The translations under genes were made by a program, and so were the position numbers. From the NCBI GenBank assembly GCA_018398585.1, contig JAGTTD010000007.1, forward strand, positions 11,187,320 through 11,251,319: DNA of 64,000 nt, written 5' to 3'. Of this stretch, positions 1-11,457 are shown in pieces; the stretch's first letter is position 1; every line of letters starts with the position of its first letter. Below the pieces are notes generated by a model. That model saw nothing but the letters and a program-made list of their open reading frames with translations. It was not told the DNA's origin and did no database searches. The stretch comes from Simmondsia chinensis (taxonomy: Eukaryota; Streptophyta; Magnoliopsida; Caryophyllales; Simmondsiaceae).

Positions 1-281
1 TCCGATTTTTGGGGATGCATGAAGGCCCTTCTTGAAGAAGGAGATTTCCAAGGCATGCCAGAATCCGAATGTGGAGGGCCAAGACCTCCCATTGATGGCC
101 TAAGAGGCCATTTCCTCAGCACTAATAAGGCTGGTGGCCTGGCATGCTAAGGATCAGCTTTGGGCCAAGCAGCCTTTCAATGGTTTCCAGGTCCACTGCA
201 CAAAAAGAGGAGCTTGAACTCTTTGACTTAAGAGCAGCACTAACCAAAATGGAGGATTTGAGGGCTGAAGTCAAAAATCCT

Positions 282-1675
282 CTCCTCTAGGTTAATTTGG
301 GCTTGAAAGAAGACCCAAGACGTACCTATTTGAGTGCTCTACTTTCTCAAGAGCAGAAGGAGCAGTACCTGACTTTGCTTCGCAAATTCAAGGACTGTTT
401 TGCTTGGGATCATCACGAGATGCCTGGCCTATACAAAAAGGTGGTTGAGCATAGGCTTCTTATCAAGCCAGGTTCGAGACCTGTTATTCAGGCCTAGAGG
501 AGAATGTCCCAACAAGTTATTGATTTAGTTAAGGAAGAGATTGAAAGGCCGTTAAAGACCAACTTTATCAGGACTGCTAGGTAAATCGAATGGTTGGCAA
601 ATATTGTCCCCGTCATTAAAAATAATGGGAAAATAAAGGTTTGTATTAACTCAAGGATCCGAATGCGGCCACCCCGAAGGACGAATGCCAAATGCCTATT
701 GCTGATATGCTCATTGACTCAGCTTCAAGACATGAAGTCCTATCCTTTATGGATGGCTACTGTAGGAACTACCAAGTTATGATTGCTACAGGGGATACCC
801 ACATGACAGAATTTAGGTGTCATGGGTCAATAGGGACGTTTGAGTGGGTGGCCATGCCATTTGGTCCTAAGAACGCTGGCACCCCCAATCAAAGAGCCGT
901 GAACATGATCCTTCATGATCTCATTGGTAAGACCATGGAAGTCTATATAGATGACATCGTGGTCAAATCAAAATCCCAAGTTAAACACGTGGAAGACTTA
1001 ATGGGCGTATTCCTTAGAACGAGGACCCATAACTTCAAGATGAATCCACTAAAGTGTGGTTTTAGCATGCATGCTGGAAACTTATTGGGTTTTCTGGTGC
1101 ACCAAAGGGGCATCATGGTGTATATTAATAAGACTAAGGCCATTCAACAGGCCCAACCACCTTCAAATAAGAAGGAGCTTCATCGCTTCCTAGGGCAGGT
1201 TAATTTCCTAAGACATTTTATCTCAAATGTCGTAAGAAAAATGAAAGTCTTCTCTCCACTACTGTGGCTAAAGTACGAGAAGGACTTTAAGAGGGAGGAC
1301 CCACATCAAGCAGCCTTCGCGGCCATGAAGGAGTAGTTGATTAGGCCCCCAGTTCTTATTCCAACAAAGAAAGGGAAACCTTTGAAAATCTGTGTCTTTA
1401 CTTCTGAGGAATCTGGTTGTTGTTTGCTTATACAAGACAATGAGCAAGGGTTTGAATAGGTTGTGTTCTACCTCAGCCGTTGCTTAAATGAACATGAAAT
1501 AAAATGGTCTTCAATTGAAAATTTTTGTCCATTGTTCTTCTATGCATAAGTACAATTGGGACATTACTTGTTAGCATTTACTATATATGTAGTTGCTCAG
1601 ACAGATGTTCTTAAATATATGCTAGATAGACAATTTATAAGGGGAAGGTTGAACGAGTGGACTATAGCTCTACTT
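282..1675 (+). pseudogene. Element D pol: reverse transcriptase plus RNase H, degenerate
   Basis: Translated segments match the plant gypsy reverse transcriptase in order. The N-terminal part has FAWDHHEMPG near 395. EWLANIVPVIKNNGKIKVCI follows near 590, with a frame change near 660-690. The core contains FMDGY, MPFG and the catalytic YIDD at 944-955, both aspartates kept. The connecting part (QPPSNKKELHRFLGQVNFLR) is near 1150. The following RNase H is readable only through stops, for example the LLAFTIYV and QTDVLKYML region near 1570-1625. Reverse transcriptase copies element RNA into DNA and RNase H removes the template. At least four stops and one frameshift show it is dead. Confidence 0.85.
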
Positions 1676-1679
1676 CAGT

Positions 1680-2240
1680 TTGTTGGTTGATGTATTACAA
1701 AAGTTAGTAAAGGGCCAAGCCTTGGCATACTTTCTAGCTGACCACCCAATCATTAATACAAGCTTAGTCTATGAGCCAGACCAACTCTTGGTAGCGGAAA
1801 TGGTCCCTTGGAAGTTATTCTTTGATGGATCAAGAACCAATTTAAGTGCTGGAGTTGGAGTTGTGATAGAATTTCCTATTGGGATCATCACTAAATTGGC
1901 CGTTACTTTGGGGTGGCAAATGTTCCAACAACATGGCATAGTATGAAGTAGTGATGATAGGCCTACAAACTCTCCTGGAAATGCAAGTACTCAATGTTAT
2001 CATCAAAAGGGATTCGCAGCAAGTAATTTGCCAAGTAAAAAGGGAATTTCAATGATTGAGCGATACCTCGAATCGATACTTATCAGTAGTATAAAAGTTG
2101 TTGAGTAAATTCAATGGTGGCCAGTTTGAGCATATCCCCAAAGAAGTGAACAAAGTAGCCAATGACTTCGCCCAATTAGAAGCAGGGTATAAATTTCCCA
2201 AGACTTGGTGCAAATACAGTATGGTCATCAAAACAAAAGT
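1680..2240 (+). pseudogene. Element D pol: additional (archaeal-type) RNase H, degenerate
   Basis: Near 1806-1890 the frame reads WKLFFDGSRTNLSAGVGVVI, the start of the second RNase H typical of Tat-lineage gypsy elements (FDGS is the first metal-binding Asp region). Further on, in other frames, HIPKEVNKVANDFAQLEA (2130-2185) matches the conserved C-terminal helix of such domains, normally H-V-P-R-x-x-N-x-x-A-D. The middle is broken by stops and shifts. A second RNase H behind the first supports assignment to Tat rather than Athila. The family assignment comes from remembered domain patterns, not a search. Confidence 0.6.
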
Positions 2241-2345
2241 CTTAGACCATGACATCAAGTTCACTGAGTGTTTCAGTCTTGAGAGCAAAGTAATGCCCAG
2301 TGAACACTTCGAATGCTTTGAAACCCATCAAACTATCCTAAGTCA

Positions 2346-2703
2346 ATGCAAGACTACGTTAAGGATAGAAAGATGAAGATGAGGGCTCATAGATTCCATT
2401 TTGATGATGAATTTGGAGACTTATATAAAAGAGATGCTAGTGGAGTGCTTCTCGATTGCCTTAAATCAGATGAAACAATGCTAGTGATGGTAGGAGCCCA
2501 CAAGGGTATACGTGAATCCCATCTAACTGGCAACAAAATGCACTAGCTCATCAGACGTAATGGCCATTACTGGCTATCAATGACAGATGACTTCATAAAG
2601 TATGCCAAGGGGTATAGAGCATGCCAATGACATGGTCATGTTCCAAGATTCCCTGCTGCCGAAATGAATGCAATTATCAAACCCTGGCCATTCAGAGGTT
2701 GGG
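2346..2703 (+). pseudogene. Element D integrase, zinc-binding half, cut by element A
   Basis: The frame reads AHKGIRESHLTGNKMH, then, after a stop, NGHYWLSMTDDFIKYAKG and YRACQ, the H-H-C-C zinc-binding part that precedes the integrase core in gypsy elements (one Cys appears lost). It ends with PWPFRGW, the conserved residues just before the catalytic core, and is then interrupted by the TGATG start of element A. The core resumes at 10078. Two in-frame stops are visible. Confidence 0.75.
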
Positions 2704-4140
2704 TGATGCGTCTTAGATTTACGCATCTTTTAACCGCTATTTTAATTATTTAGCACCTATTTAATTATATTTCTACACTCATTTTGGCAATTTTTATGTT
2801 TAACAGGTTTGAAATTATAGTTCTGGAAATTGTCAAATTCTGGTGCAAATAAGACAAATTCGATGAGTAAATAATTAAATCAAGTCAATTGAGATTTGGA
2901 ACAAGAAAGTACAAGCACGACCCGACCTGACCCATCAAACCCACACCAGCATCACCAGCCGAAACGCAGGCCCATCATCTCCATTACTAAGCAACACCCG
3001 CAGACCACTGGCCAAACAACCTTAGGCCCATCATCACCTGCACCCGCACCTCTTTCTTCATCCTCAGGGCCAACAACCCCTGTTCGGCCAAACACCCGCA
3101 GCCCAACCTTCGTTCCGCACAGCTCTAACCAACGTCATCAATTCCCGGCCCATTTCCATCTCTGACCAGCACCAGCCCACCTCCAGTCCGACCCAAGTTA
3201 TAGCTCGATTCAGGGTTTTGTGGCATTGATTATAAGTGGAGGAAGAACACGGCAGAGCGGGGGGTGCTCGGACGGCCTGAGCTCTTTCTCTCTCTCAATT
3301 TCTTTTTCTTTTTCTTTTGTTAATTTGGAACGAGAGCGAAATTAGCGTGAGGATCGACATGTGTTCATTCATCTCCTCCTTTATCAGTTCATCCTTGATG
3401 GAGAGCTAACTTGCTCTCTAGGGTTAGATGAAGTCTTAGCCTTTTTACTTTTGTATTACTTTTAATTTTGGGATTATTTGTTTGTTGCATGAAGTGCTTG
3501 ATTGTGAGAAATGCTATAAAGTATTGTGCTTTAATTGTTTATTCAATTAATATGATTATTGAGTTTGTAACCTCTAATTGTTGAGATTGATATTTATAAA
3601 TTAATTCTTTGTACTTGTAGCCTTAGGATTAATTTATCAAGTAATAGTATTAACCAAATTGTTAATTAAAGGATATCTTCTCTATGCTTTAATAAGATAG
3701 GGTCAATACGTAATAATTAACAATACATTACGTTGAGCCGATTTTCCTTACGCTTCAGTTAGATAGGGTCAATACGCGATACTAACAATATCACCTTAGT
3801 AGGTTGAAGCTTGCAGCCTAAACCACTACCCGTGTAACAATTAACAATCCCAAGTTAAGAGTTAACGCAAAAATAATTGCCTAATGATGGATTTGAATCC
3901 CTAGGTTCCAATTTAATACGCTTTCCGATTAGAAGTAGATTATTTTAGTTTAATTGTTGTTTTCTAGGTTAATTAACACAAAAACCTCTCAATTTTATTC
4001 AAATCAATTTAGGTCACAAAATAATTTCACGTACTCTTAGACCCCGTGGTTCGACACTCTCTCGTCCTACACTTCAATTTAGATGTGTTTAGTAGATAGG
4101 GTTAAATATTAAATTTTGATAGACGCAGAAAAACACATCA
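2704..4140 (+). repeat. 5' LTR of element A (1437 bp)
   Basis: Begins TGATGCGT and ends ACACATCA, so the ends form short inverted repeats with the usual TG...CA. It matches 8641-10077 and the two LTRs of element B along its length. It contains a GA/CT-rich stretch near 3285-3310 and a 66-bp-period duplicated segment (AGATAGGGTCAATACG at 3695 and 3761). Confidence 0.93.
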
Positions 4141-4146
4141 AGATTT

Positions 4147-4164
4147 TGGCGCCGTTGCAGGGGA
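4147..4164 (+). promoter_or_regulatory. Primer binding site of element A, tRNA-Asp type
   Basis: TGGCGCCGTTGCAGGGGA lies 6 nt after the LTR end. It is complementary, with one mismatch, to the 3' end of plant tRNA-Asp (whose acceptor end reads CCCCGGCAACGGCGCCA). The same site occurs intact in element B. Confidence 0.85.
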
Positions 4165-4463
4165 CTAGGCAACGTTCGTGAGTTTATTTTTGTGATTTCT
4201 TTGGTTTTTAATTTTCTTTGATTATTTTTAATTATTATTGTCTCTTTCTTTAAAAAAATAAAAATATAAAAAATATAAAAAAAATATTTTCCTGACTTCG
4301 CTTAAAAAGGTTATTTATTTATTTTTTTATTATTTACCTTGTAATTTTCGTGCATAGGTTGATTTTGGGATAGTTTATTAGTTGTTTTTCTTTTTAAGTG
4401 TTTGTTTTTTTTTTTGGGTAGTTTTAGTTTTTAGTTTTATTTTCTTCTTGTGATTGTTATTTC
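4165..4463 (+). other. Leader between primer site and gag of element A
   Basis: AT-rich untranslated leader with a run of A around 4250-4290 and T-rich stretches. No coding potential is visible. The matching leader in element B lies at about 45727-46074 in antisense. Confidence 0.6.
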
Positions 4464-6263
4464 ATGCACGATCGCTGCTCTTTGTCTCTTGACCTTACTA
4501 GATTCGACCCTAAAATTGAATGGACCTTAAGAGACTTTAGAGCCCAACACCGAGCACAAACAGCAATGGCTAACGAACAACAACCACGTCCACTTATGGA
4601 GTATTTTACTCCCACCACATACAACTCTCCTTCATGCATTAGGTTGCCACCTATAGCCCATCAGTTCAAGCTTAAGCCACATACCATACAAATGCTTCCT
4701 TCATTCCACAGCTGAGGCAATGAGAACCTGTACACACACTTGGACAATTTCATGGAGGTTTATTCAACCTTGAAGATTCCTAACATTAGTGATGACGCCA
4801 ACTTACTTCGTCTTTTTCCTTTCTACTTGAAGGACAAGGCTAAGTATTGGTTAGGCACCTTACCTAGTGGAACGATTAGTACTTGTACTCAAATGCAACA
4901 AGAATTTCTTTAAAAATTCTATCCCATTAGTAAGACTAACACTATTAGGAGAGCCCTTAACACTTTCGCTCAACTTCCTACTGAAGAGTTTCACGAGAGT
5001 TGGGATAGGTTTAGGGAACTTTTACGAGCCTGTCCGCATCATGCTATCCCTAATTGGCAACTAGTCCAAAATTTTTATTACGGGTTGAATGAGAAGGGTC
5101 AACAGACTGTTGATGCCTCGTGTGGTGGTTTGTTCTTTAGGAAGAATGAGGACGAGGAGTGGGAACTTTTTGAACTTTTAAATGAGAATTCACAACAATC
5201 TGTCACACATGCACGTCTAAATGCTACTAGGTTAAATAGATGAGTAAATGAAATAGCTCACACTTCCATCTTAGATAAGAAAGTAGACTCTCGTGCCTCT
5301 TCCACAGAGCAGTTAACTTCTCTATTTAAGATGACATTGGCCCCCTCTACTGTACCTAACGTGTTTCGTGTTTCGAATGTACATAGTGCTTGCTCTTCAT
5401 GTTCTAGTGTCTGTCATTCTATACATGACTGCCCCTCTGCTTCACCTTATATGGAGTGGTCGGAGGAACAAGTCAATGCAACCCAAGGATTCTCACGAAA
5501 CAACCAATACTCTAACACGTACAATCCGGGCTAAAGAAACCGTCCTAACTTCTCTTAGAGGCAAGGAGGAGAAGGACAATTTGTGCCACAACAATCTCAC
5601 CCACGACCTCACTCACCTGGTATGACACAACCTGTCGGTTTCCAACCACAAAGGTATACCTCTAACTACTCTCAACCTTCTAATTTGAGCTCCAATTCGA
5701 ATTTTGAAGAGAAGGACTTGAGTGCACTGAAGGGTTTAGAAGCTAATTCCCAACTCCTTCACTCCCATACACAATTGATCTCAAATATAAGAACACAAAT
5801 AGGTTAGCTAGCTAACACTGTGAGCAGGAGAGATGAGGGAAGACTCCCTAGCCAAGCTGTAGAAAACCCTAGGAATTGTGTGAGACAAGACAACTACCCT
5901 TCCCATCAAGAACAAGCAAAATCCATTACAGTGCTTAAGGAGGTTGACAATGGGTTGAGTGCTAAGAGTGAAGTACCCATAAGTGGTGAGGGAGAAGGAA
6001 AGAGCAAGGAAAGAGAGAAGGAGACCGATAAGGTCATGCACCCTCCTCCCATTCCTAAGCCCTCTGATCTCCCTTCCTCATATGTACCAAGAGTGCCCTT
6101 CCCCCAAGCTTTAGCTGTACCACATCCAAATGGGAAGGACAAGAAGTGGGAAGACATTTTGGAGACATTGAGGCAAGTAAAGATTAACATTCCCCTTCTT
6201 GATGAGATTAAACAGATCCCAGCCTATGCGAAGTTCATTAAGGATCTACTGAACCAAAAGAGG
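4464..6263 (+). pseudogene. Element A gag, one frame with several stops
   Basis: Starts at MHDRCSLSLDL, the same start as gag of element B. The whole stretch, and the protease after it, stays in a single frame. It is broken only by stop codons, near 4713, 4911, 5241, 5532, 5550 and 5805, with no net frameshift. The capsid-like part contains DKAKYWLGTLPSGTIS and EFHESWDRFRELLRACP, typical of plant gypsy Gag. A zinc-knuckle pattern C-x2-C-x4-H-x4-C (CSSCSSVCHSIHDC) is encoded near 5390-5431. The C-terminal part is acidic and lysine-rich. Gag packages element RNA into particles; this copy cannot make a full product. Confidence 0.88.
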
Positions 6264-7352
6264 TGATCTGGAGCACATCTGCCTAAGAAAGTTTTTTTAG
6301 CCGAGCAAGTGAGCTCTATTCTGAAGTGTAACACTCCAATTAAGTACAAAGACCCTGGTGTCCCCACCATCTCTTGTTCACTGGGAGATTACCAGATCGA
6401 TAAGGCTCTACTGGACTTAGGAGCGAGTGTCAACATTATTCCGTACTCGATTTATGACAAGTTAGGTTTGGGAGAGTTACAACCGACCATGGTGACCTTG
6501 TAGTTAGCAGATAGATCAACTAGAGTCCCCCGTGGTGAGCTCACTAATGTACTGGTGAAGGTAGACAAAGCCATGTTTTTTGGTGATTTTCTTGTCCTTG
6601 ATAGGGAACCTTCTAGTCATCTGAAAAACCACATCCCTGTTATTCTAGGTCGGCCATTCTTAGCGATGGCCAATGCTACAATTAATTGTAGATCTGGGGT
6701 AATGGATGTTAGTTTTGCAAATATGACTATTAGGTCAAACATTTTTAAGACTTCTTTGTCACTCACTAGTAAGGATGAGTTAGAGTGTTTTTGTGTGGAT
6801 ATTGCTGAAGATTTGGGGGACCAAACACTCTTCTCTACCCTAGTTAGTGATTCTCTTGATGAAAATGCAAAACCTTCTATAGAGATGCAACGAAGGTTGA
6901 ACCCGGACATGAAAGAAGTCTTGGGTTGGGAGAAGAATCACGATGCTATGATTCAGGAGGAAATTGTACTAGGCCACAAGTTGTCTAAGGAGGGTATTAA
7001 GGTTGATAGAGCAATGATAGATTTGAATGTGAACTCGCCCCCTCCCTCAAATGTGAAGCAAGTTAGAGCCTCTCTAGGTCAAGTGAGATTCTATAAGAGA
7101 TTCCTTAAGGACCGTGGAAAGTTGACTAGACCATTGACTAGTGTGCTATCTAAAGACATATCAATTGAGCTCGATGAGTCTTGGTTGGAAGTTGTTCATA
7201 AGCTTCGATCTACACTTTTTGCTGCTCCCATTAGACATCCACCCGACTACTCTGTCCCTTCTGAAATCATGTGTGACACTTTTGATTGTGCTATTGATCT
7301 TGTTTCAGGTGAGCTCAGTGAAGTTGCTTCTTTGGTTGATGCCATTACTTGA
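6264..7352 (+). pseudogene. Element A protease and three joined pol scraps
   Basis: In the same frame as gag. The retropepsin part has the catalytic motif DLGASVNIIPYSIYDKLG with Asp codon at 6414-6416, then ILGRPFLAMANA. A stop lies near 6501. After SDSLDENA the frame jumps from the pre-RT region to EMQRRLNPDMKEV, then directly to the RT thumb ([28 protein letters not shown]), then from the start of RNase H to the last residues of pol (SEVASLVDAIT). Compared with element B this means three deletions of roughly 0.4, 0.6 and 1.7 kb. The palm, most of RNase H and all of integrase are missing, so A could move only with help in trans. Confidence 0.88.
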
Positions 7353-8626
7353 TCTTCGCTGGACCCATTGTGCCCGACTGAAGGCGTAAAACTTAGCGCT
7401 CCTAGGAGGCAGCCTAGGTTTCATTAATTCTTATTTTAGTTTAGTTTTTAACTAATTAGTTTCTTGGAAACTTGTTTTATCTCTTTTCAGGTTCTTGTCC
7501 CGTGTTGAAGGAGTCATATATACATGTTCGCTCTGCCTTGCCAGGTTGTATTGCTCCATCTCACCTATCTCTTGTGCTTTAATGCTTTATGTTGTCGCGT
7601 TGAGGACAATGCATGATTTAGGTGTGGGGGTGAGGCTCATTTGCATGTGCTAATTTTTTTGGTCAAATTTTTAAAATTTTGGCATCTTTTGTGCATTGTG
7701 AGCGTGCATTATAACCGTTTAACTAACTTTTCCTTGATCGACGTGTACGTTATGATGATAGTGGGATTAGTTATTTATTTCGTTCTCTTAATTTTATGAA
7801 GTTAAATGATTCTACTTCATACTTATTAATGAGTATTGTTAATCATTGTTGATATTAATGGTTCTACTCATGCCGCTAACATATTCACTAAGCACAGGAC
7901 TTTCGTATTGTGGAAAATTTAAAGAATTTGAGTAAATAACCTTATATATCTTGAGTTTTGCAAGCTTGCCCTATTGGCTTATCCTAATCCTTGCCCTTGA
8001 TATTATGTAAAGTATTGGTTGTGCAAGGTCAATTGTAATGATGAAGCACGTGTTATAAAAAAATAAAGTCCAAAAATGGATAGAAAAGAAAGAGGAAACA
8101 AAAAGAAAAAAAGGAAAAGGAAAAAAAAAGGGTTTCCTCCAAAAGAAAAAGGCAAAAGAAAAATAAAAAGTGAAAACTGGTGTACATTCATGATAAGGAT
8201 GTTCTTTTGTGCTATACTAAGGTCAGAATGTTGTAAAGTGGTCACTCATATGCCACTTAAAATTTCTCTATGTATAGGCATATGTTTAGGTTATTCAATG
8301 GTGTGGGTGCACAAAACCTTTATATATTTGGTTGGAAGCGAGAATTTGAGGAGATTCTGTGGCATGAAATCCTATTTACTTTTACTTGTGTGCTTAACTT
8401 GCTTGAGCAGTTTCTGTTAGTTGATATAGGGTTAACGAAATTATACGGCGAGTTTTGAAATTTAATTATCTAAATTCATGGATTTGGAGAATGCTCTAGA
8501 TGACTTAATCTTGTCTTGAATTGTAATTTATGTGTTAATCTCGGAAAACTAGATGAAGGTTGGGGTAGTTGGTCACTTTAGTCTTTATATGTAATCATAT
8601 GTTTTGCTCGAGGACTAGCAAAAGTT
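7353..8626 (+). other. 3' non-coding region of element A
   Basis: About 1.3 kb between the pol stop and the polypurine tract. It has no credible ORF and no env-like frame. It contains a second G-rich tract at 7618-7634 (TTAGGTGTGGGGGTGAG) resembling the real polypurine tract, and an AAAAG-rich low-complexity stretch at 8066-8165. The order and spacing of these parts are the same in element B (antisense 33305-34917). Confidence 0.7.
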
Positions 8627-8640
8627 AGGTGTGGGGGGGT
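8627..8640 (+). promoter_or_regulatory. Polypurine tract of element A
   Basis: AGGTGTGGGGGGGT directly abuts the TGATG start of the 3' LTR. This is the expected position of the plus-strand primer for reverse transcription. Confidence 0.8.
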
Positions 8641-10077
8641 TGATGTGTCTCAGATTTACACATCTTTTAACTGCTATTTTAATTATTTTTCACCTATTTA
8701 ATTATAGCTCTACACTCATTTTGGCAATTTTTATGTTTAACAGGTTTGAAATTATAGTTCCAAAAATTGTCAAATTCTGGTGCAAATAAGACAAATTCGA
8801 TGAGCAAATAATTAAATCATGTCAATCGATATTTGGAACAAGAAAGTATAAGAGCGACCCAACCTGACCCGTTAGACCCACACTAGCATCACCGACCCAA
8901 ACGCAAGCGCATCATCTCCATCACCGAGCAACACCCGCAGACCACCGGCCAAACAACCTAAGGCCCATCGTCACCTGCACCTACACCTCCATCTTTGTCC
9001 TCAGGCCCAGCAGCCCCTGTTCGGCCAAACACCCGTAGCCTAACCTTCGTTCCGCACATCACCAACCACCGTCATCAACTCCCGGCCCATCTCCATCTCT
9101 GACTAGCACCAGCCCACCTCCAGTCCGGCCTAATTTGTAGCTCGATTCAGAGTTTTATAGTGTCGATTATAAGTGGAGGAAGAACACGGCAAAGTGGGGG
9201 GTGGTCGGACGACCTTAGCTCTTTCTCTCTCTCTCAATTTCTTTTTCTTTTTATTTTGTTAATTTAGAACGAGAGCGAAATTAGCATGAAGACCGACATG
9301 AGTTCATTCATCTCCTCCTTCACCGGTTCATCCTTGATGGAGAGCAAACTTGCTCTCCAGGGTTAGATGAAGTCTTAGCCTTTTTACTTTTGTATTACTT
9401 TTAATTTTGGAATAATTTATTTGTTACATGAATTGCTTGATTGTGAGAAATACTATGAAGTATTGTGCTTTAATTATTTTTTCAATTAATATGATTATTG
9501 GGTTTGTAATTTTTAATTGTTGAGATTGATATTTATAAATCAATTCTTTGTGCTTGGAACCTTAAGATTAATTAATCAAGTAATAGCATTAACTGAATTG
9601 TTAATTAAAGCCTATCTTCTTTATGCTTTAGTTAGATAGAGTGAATACGTAATAATTAACAATATGTTAGGTTGAACCTATTTTCCTTATGCTTTAATTA
9701 GATAGGGTCAATACGCGATACTAACAACATCACCTTAGTACGTTGAAACTTGTAGCCTAAACCACTACCCGTGTGATAATTAACAATCCCAAGTTAAGAG
9801 TTAACGCAAAAATAATTGGCTAATGATGGATTCGAAACCCTAGGTTCCAATTTAAAATGCTTTCCGACTAGAAGTAGATTATTTTAGTTTAATTGTTGTT
9901 TTCTAGATTAATTAACACAAAAACCTCTTAATTTTATTCAAATCAATTTAGGTCGTAGAATAATTTTATGTACTCTTTGTCCCTGTTGTTCGAAACCCTC
10001 TCGCCCTATACTTTAATTTAAATGTGTTTAGTATATATGGTTAAATATTAAATTTTGATAGACGCAGAAAAACACAT
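8641..10077 (+). repeat. 3' LTR of element A
   Basis: Begins TGATGTGT and ends AACACAT; the final CA present in the 5' LTR is missing. It also carries the 66-bp-period pair (AGATAG at 9634 and 9700). The next bases, AGGAGAAATTAAC, resume element D integrase in frame as IGEIN. Confidence 0.92.
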
Positions 10078-11150
10078 AGGAGAAATTAACCCTCCTTCTA
10101 GCAAGCAGCACTCTTACATTCGTGTGGCCATAGATTATTTCACAAAGTGGGTGGAGGCCAAGCCGTAGAGGAACATCAATCAGCAAGATGTGATTGATTT
10201 TATCAAAGAATACATCTATATAGGTTTGGTATCCTAGAAACCATTACTGCGGGCCAAGCTAGAGTGCTCAATGGAGCTGAAGTTAAGGAGTTTACCAAGA
10301 GTTTCAACATAAAAATCTTGAACTCAACCCCTTACTGTGCTTAAGCCAATGGCCAGGCCGAGTTAACCAATAAGATTCTGAAGGCCAATATTGAAAATAT
10401 GATTGTGGATAATCCAAGGAAATGGCATGAATTGCTACTAGATGCCCTTTAGGCTTATACAGCATCCAAACAAGATGCAATTGGGAAAACTCCCTTCCAT
10501 TTGAGGTATGGCCATGATGTCGTGCTCTCAATGGAAGTAACGGTTTAGTCTATTCGACTAGCTCATCATGGGAGGTTTTCTAAACTTAAGTATGAGCAGG
10601 CTATGATGGACGAACTGACTGACTTAGACCAATTTAGGCTTGAGGCTCTTTAGAAGTTGGAAATGTAGAAGAAGAGGGTGGCCAAAGCCTACAACAAAGG
10701 GTGGAACCTAGGTCTTTTGACTTAGGAGATATAGTTTGGAAAGTGGTTTTACCCATTGGCCAAACGGACCGTGTCTTTGAGAAATGGTCCCCAAACTGGG
10801 AGCTCTCATTTAGAGTCATCGAGGTTTTTGGAGGCAATGCTTATTTACTCTAAGATCTAGATGGAAGAACTCACTCCAGAGCTATTAATAGAAGATTCCT
10901 AAAGAAATATGTTCCATCAATTTGGGATTTTAACAAGGAAGTCCTTAAGCATAGATTCCCTGAATTATGGGCTTAGTTTCAGTACCAATGTCTTGAGGAT
11001 CAGCCCCATGATCCTTAAGTTGGAAAAATAGAACAAAAGGAACCACCATTTTAAGAGACGTATTGAACAAAATGGGTATTCCATTAACCTTGAAGAAGAA
11101 TACATGGCTTACATAGATATTACAAGTGAGTGACTTGTATAGCCCAAAAT
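10078..11150 (+). pseudogene. Element D integrase core and C-terminus, degenerate
   Basis: Resumes after element A with IGEINPPSSKQHSYIRVAID and YFTKWVEAKP, carrying the first catalytic Asp of the D,D-35-E integrase. The second catalytic region reads TAGQARVLNG where T-D-Q-G is expected, so that Asp is lost. The Glu region ANGQAELTNKILK is present. Multiple stops follow (near 10342, 10450 and 10548). C-terminal parts such as AKAYNKGW match the gypsy integrase tail. Relative to related integrases, about five residues of G-W-G-M-D-L are missing at the junction with element A. Confidence 0.82.
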
Positions 11151-11444
11151 CCATTTACAAGAGTATAAATTAGAAGAGCTGAGTCCTAATCCTCACTAAG
11201 GATTCCTTTATTGAAGATAGCTGGCTGGTTATATCGTTTAGTTCATGATCTAAGGAGAGAGCTTCTTCTTGAAGAGCTTGGCTACTCCTCTGGGCCTTCA
11301 TAGTAGCTTCCTCGAGCCTTTCAACCATAGTGCCTTGAGAGGAATGTTGTTGTCTTAGGGAAAGCAATTCTCCCCTAAGATGACTCAGTCTTCCCTCTAA
11401 GTGGTGAATTTCATCCTCGAGACCTCTAATCTCTTGAGCTTGTT

Positions 11445-11457
11445 GGCTTTGGGTCTT
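11445..11457. repeat. Target-site duplication (left) of SINE at 11458
   Basis: GGCTTTGGGTCTT, repeated exactly at 11653-11665 on the other side of the insert. Confidence 0.9.

Larger units (their letters stand above)
2704..10077 (+). mobile_element. Element A: Athila-like LTR retrotransposon, internally deleted
   Basis: Two LTRs in direct orientation (2704-4140 and 8641-10077) flank a 4.5 kb interior. The interior has a tRNA-Asp-type primer site directly after the first LTR and a G-rich polypurine tract directly before the second. Coding content is gag, protease and scraps of pol in one + strand frame. Element B (31946-47488) is a fuller relative, and alignment to it shows three large pol deletions in A. 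No intact target duplication is seen; the right end appears to have lost a few bases together with adjoining integrase codons. 18 mismatches in the first 220 aligned LTR positions indicate an old insertion. Confidence 0.93.

Noticed and set aside
7353..8640. env-like gene in element A (some Athila elements have one)
   Set aside because: No frame longer than about 115 codons; the longest is low-complexity Lys-rich, and no signal or membrane segment is conserved in element B.
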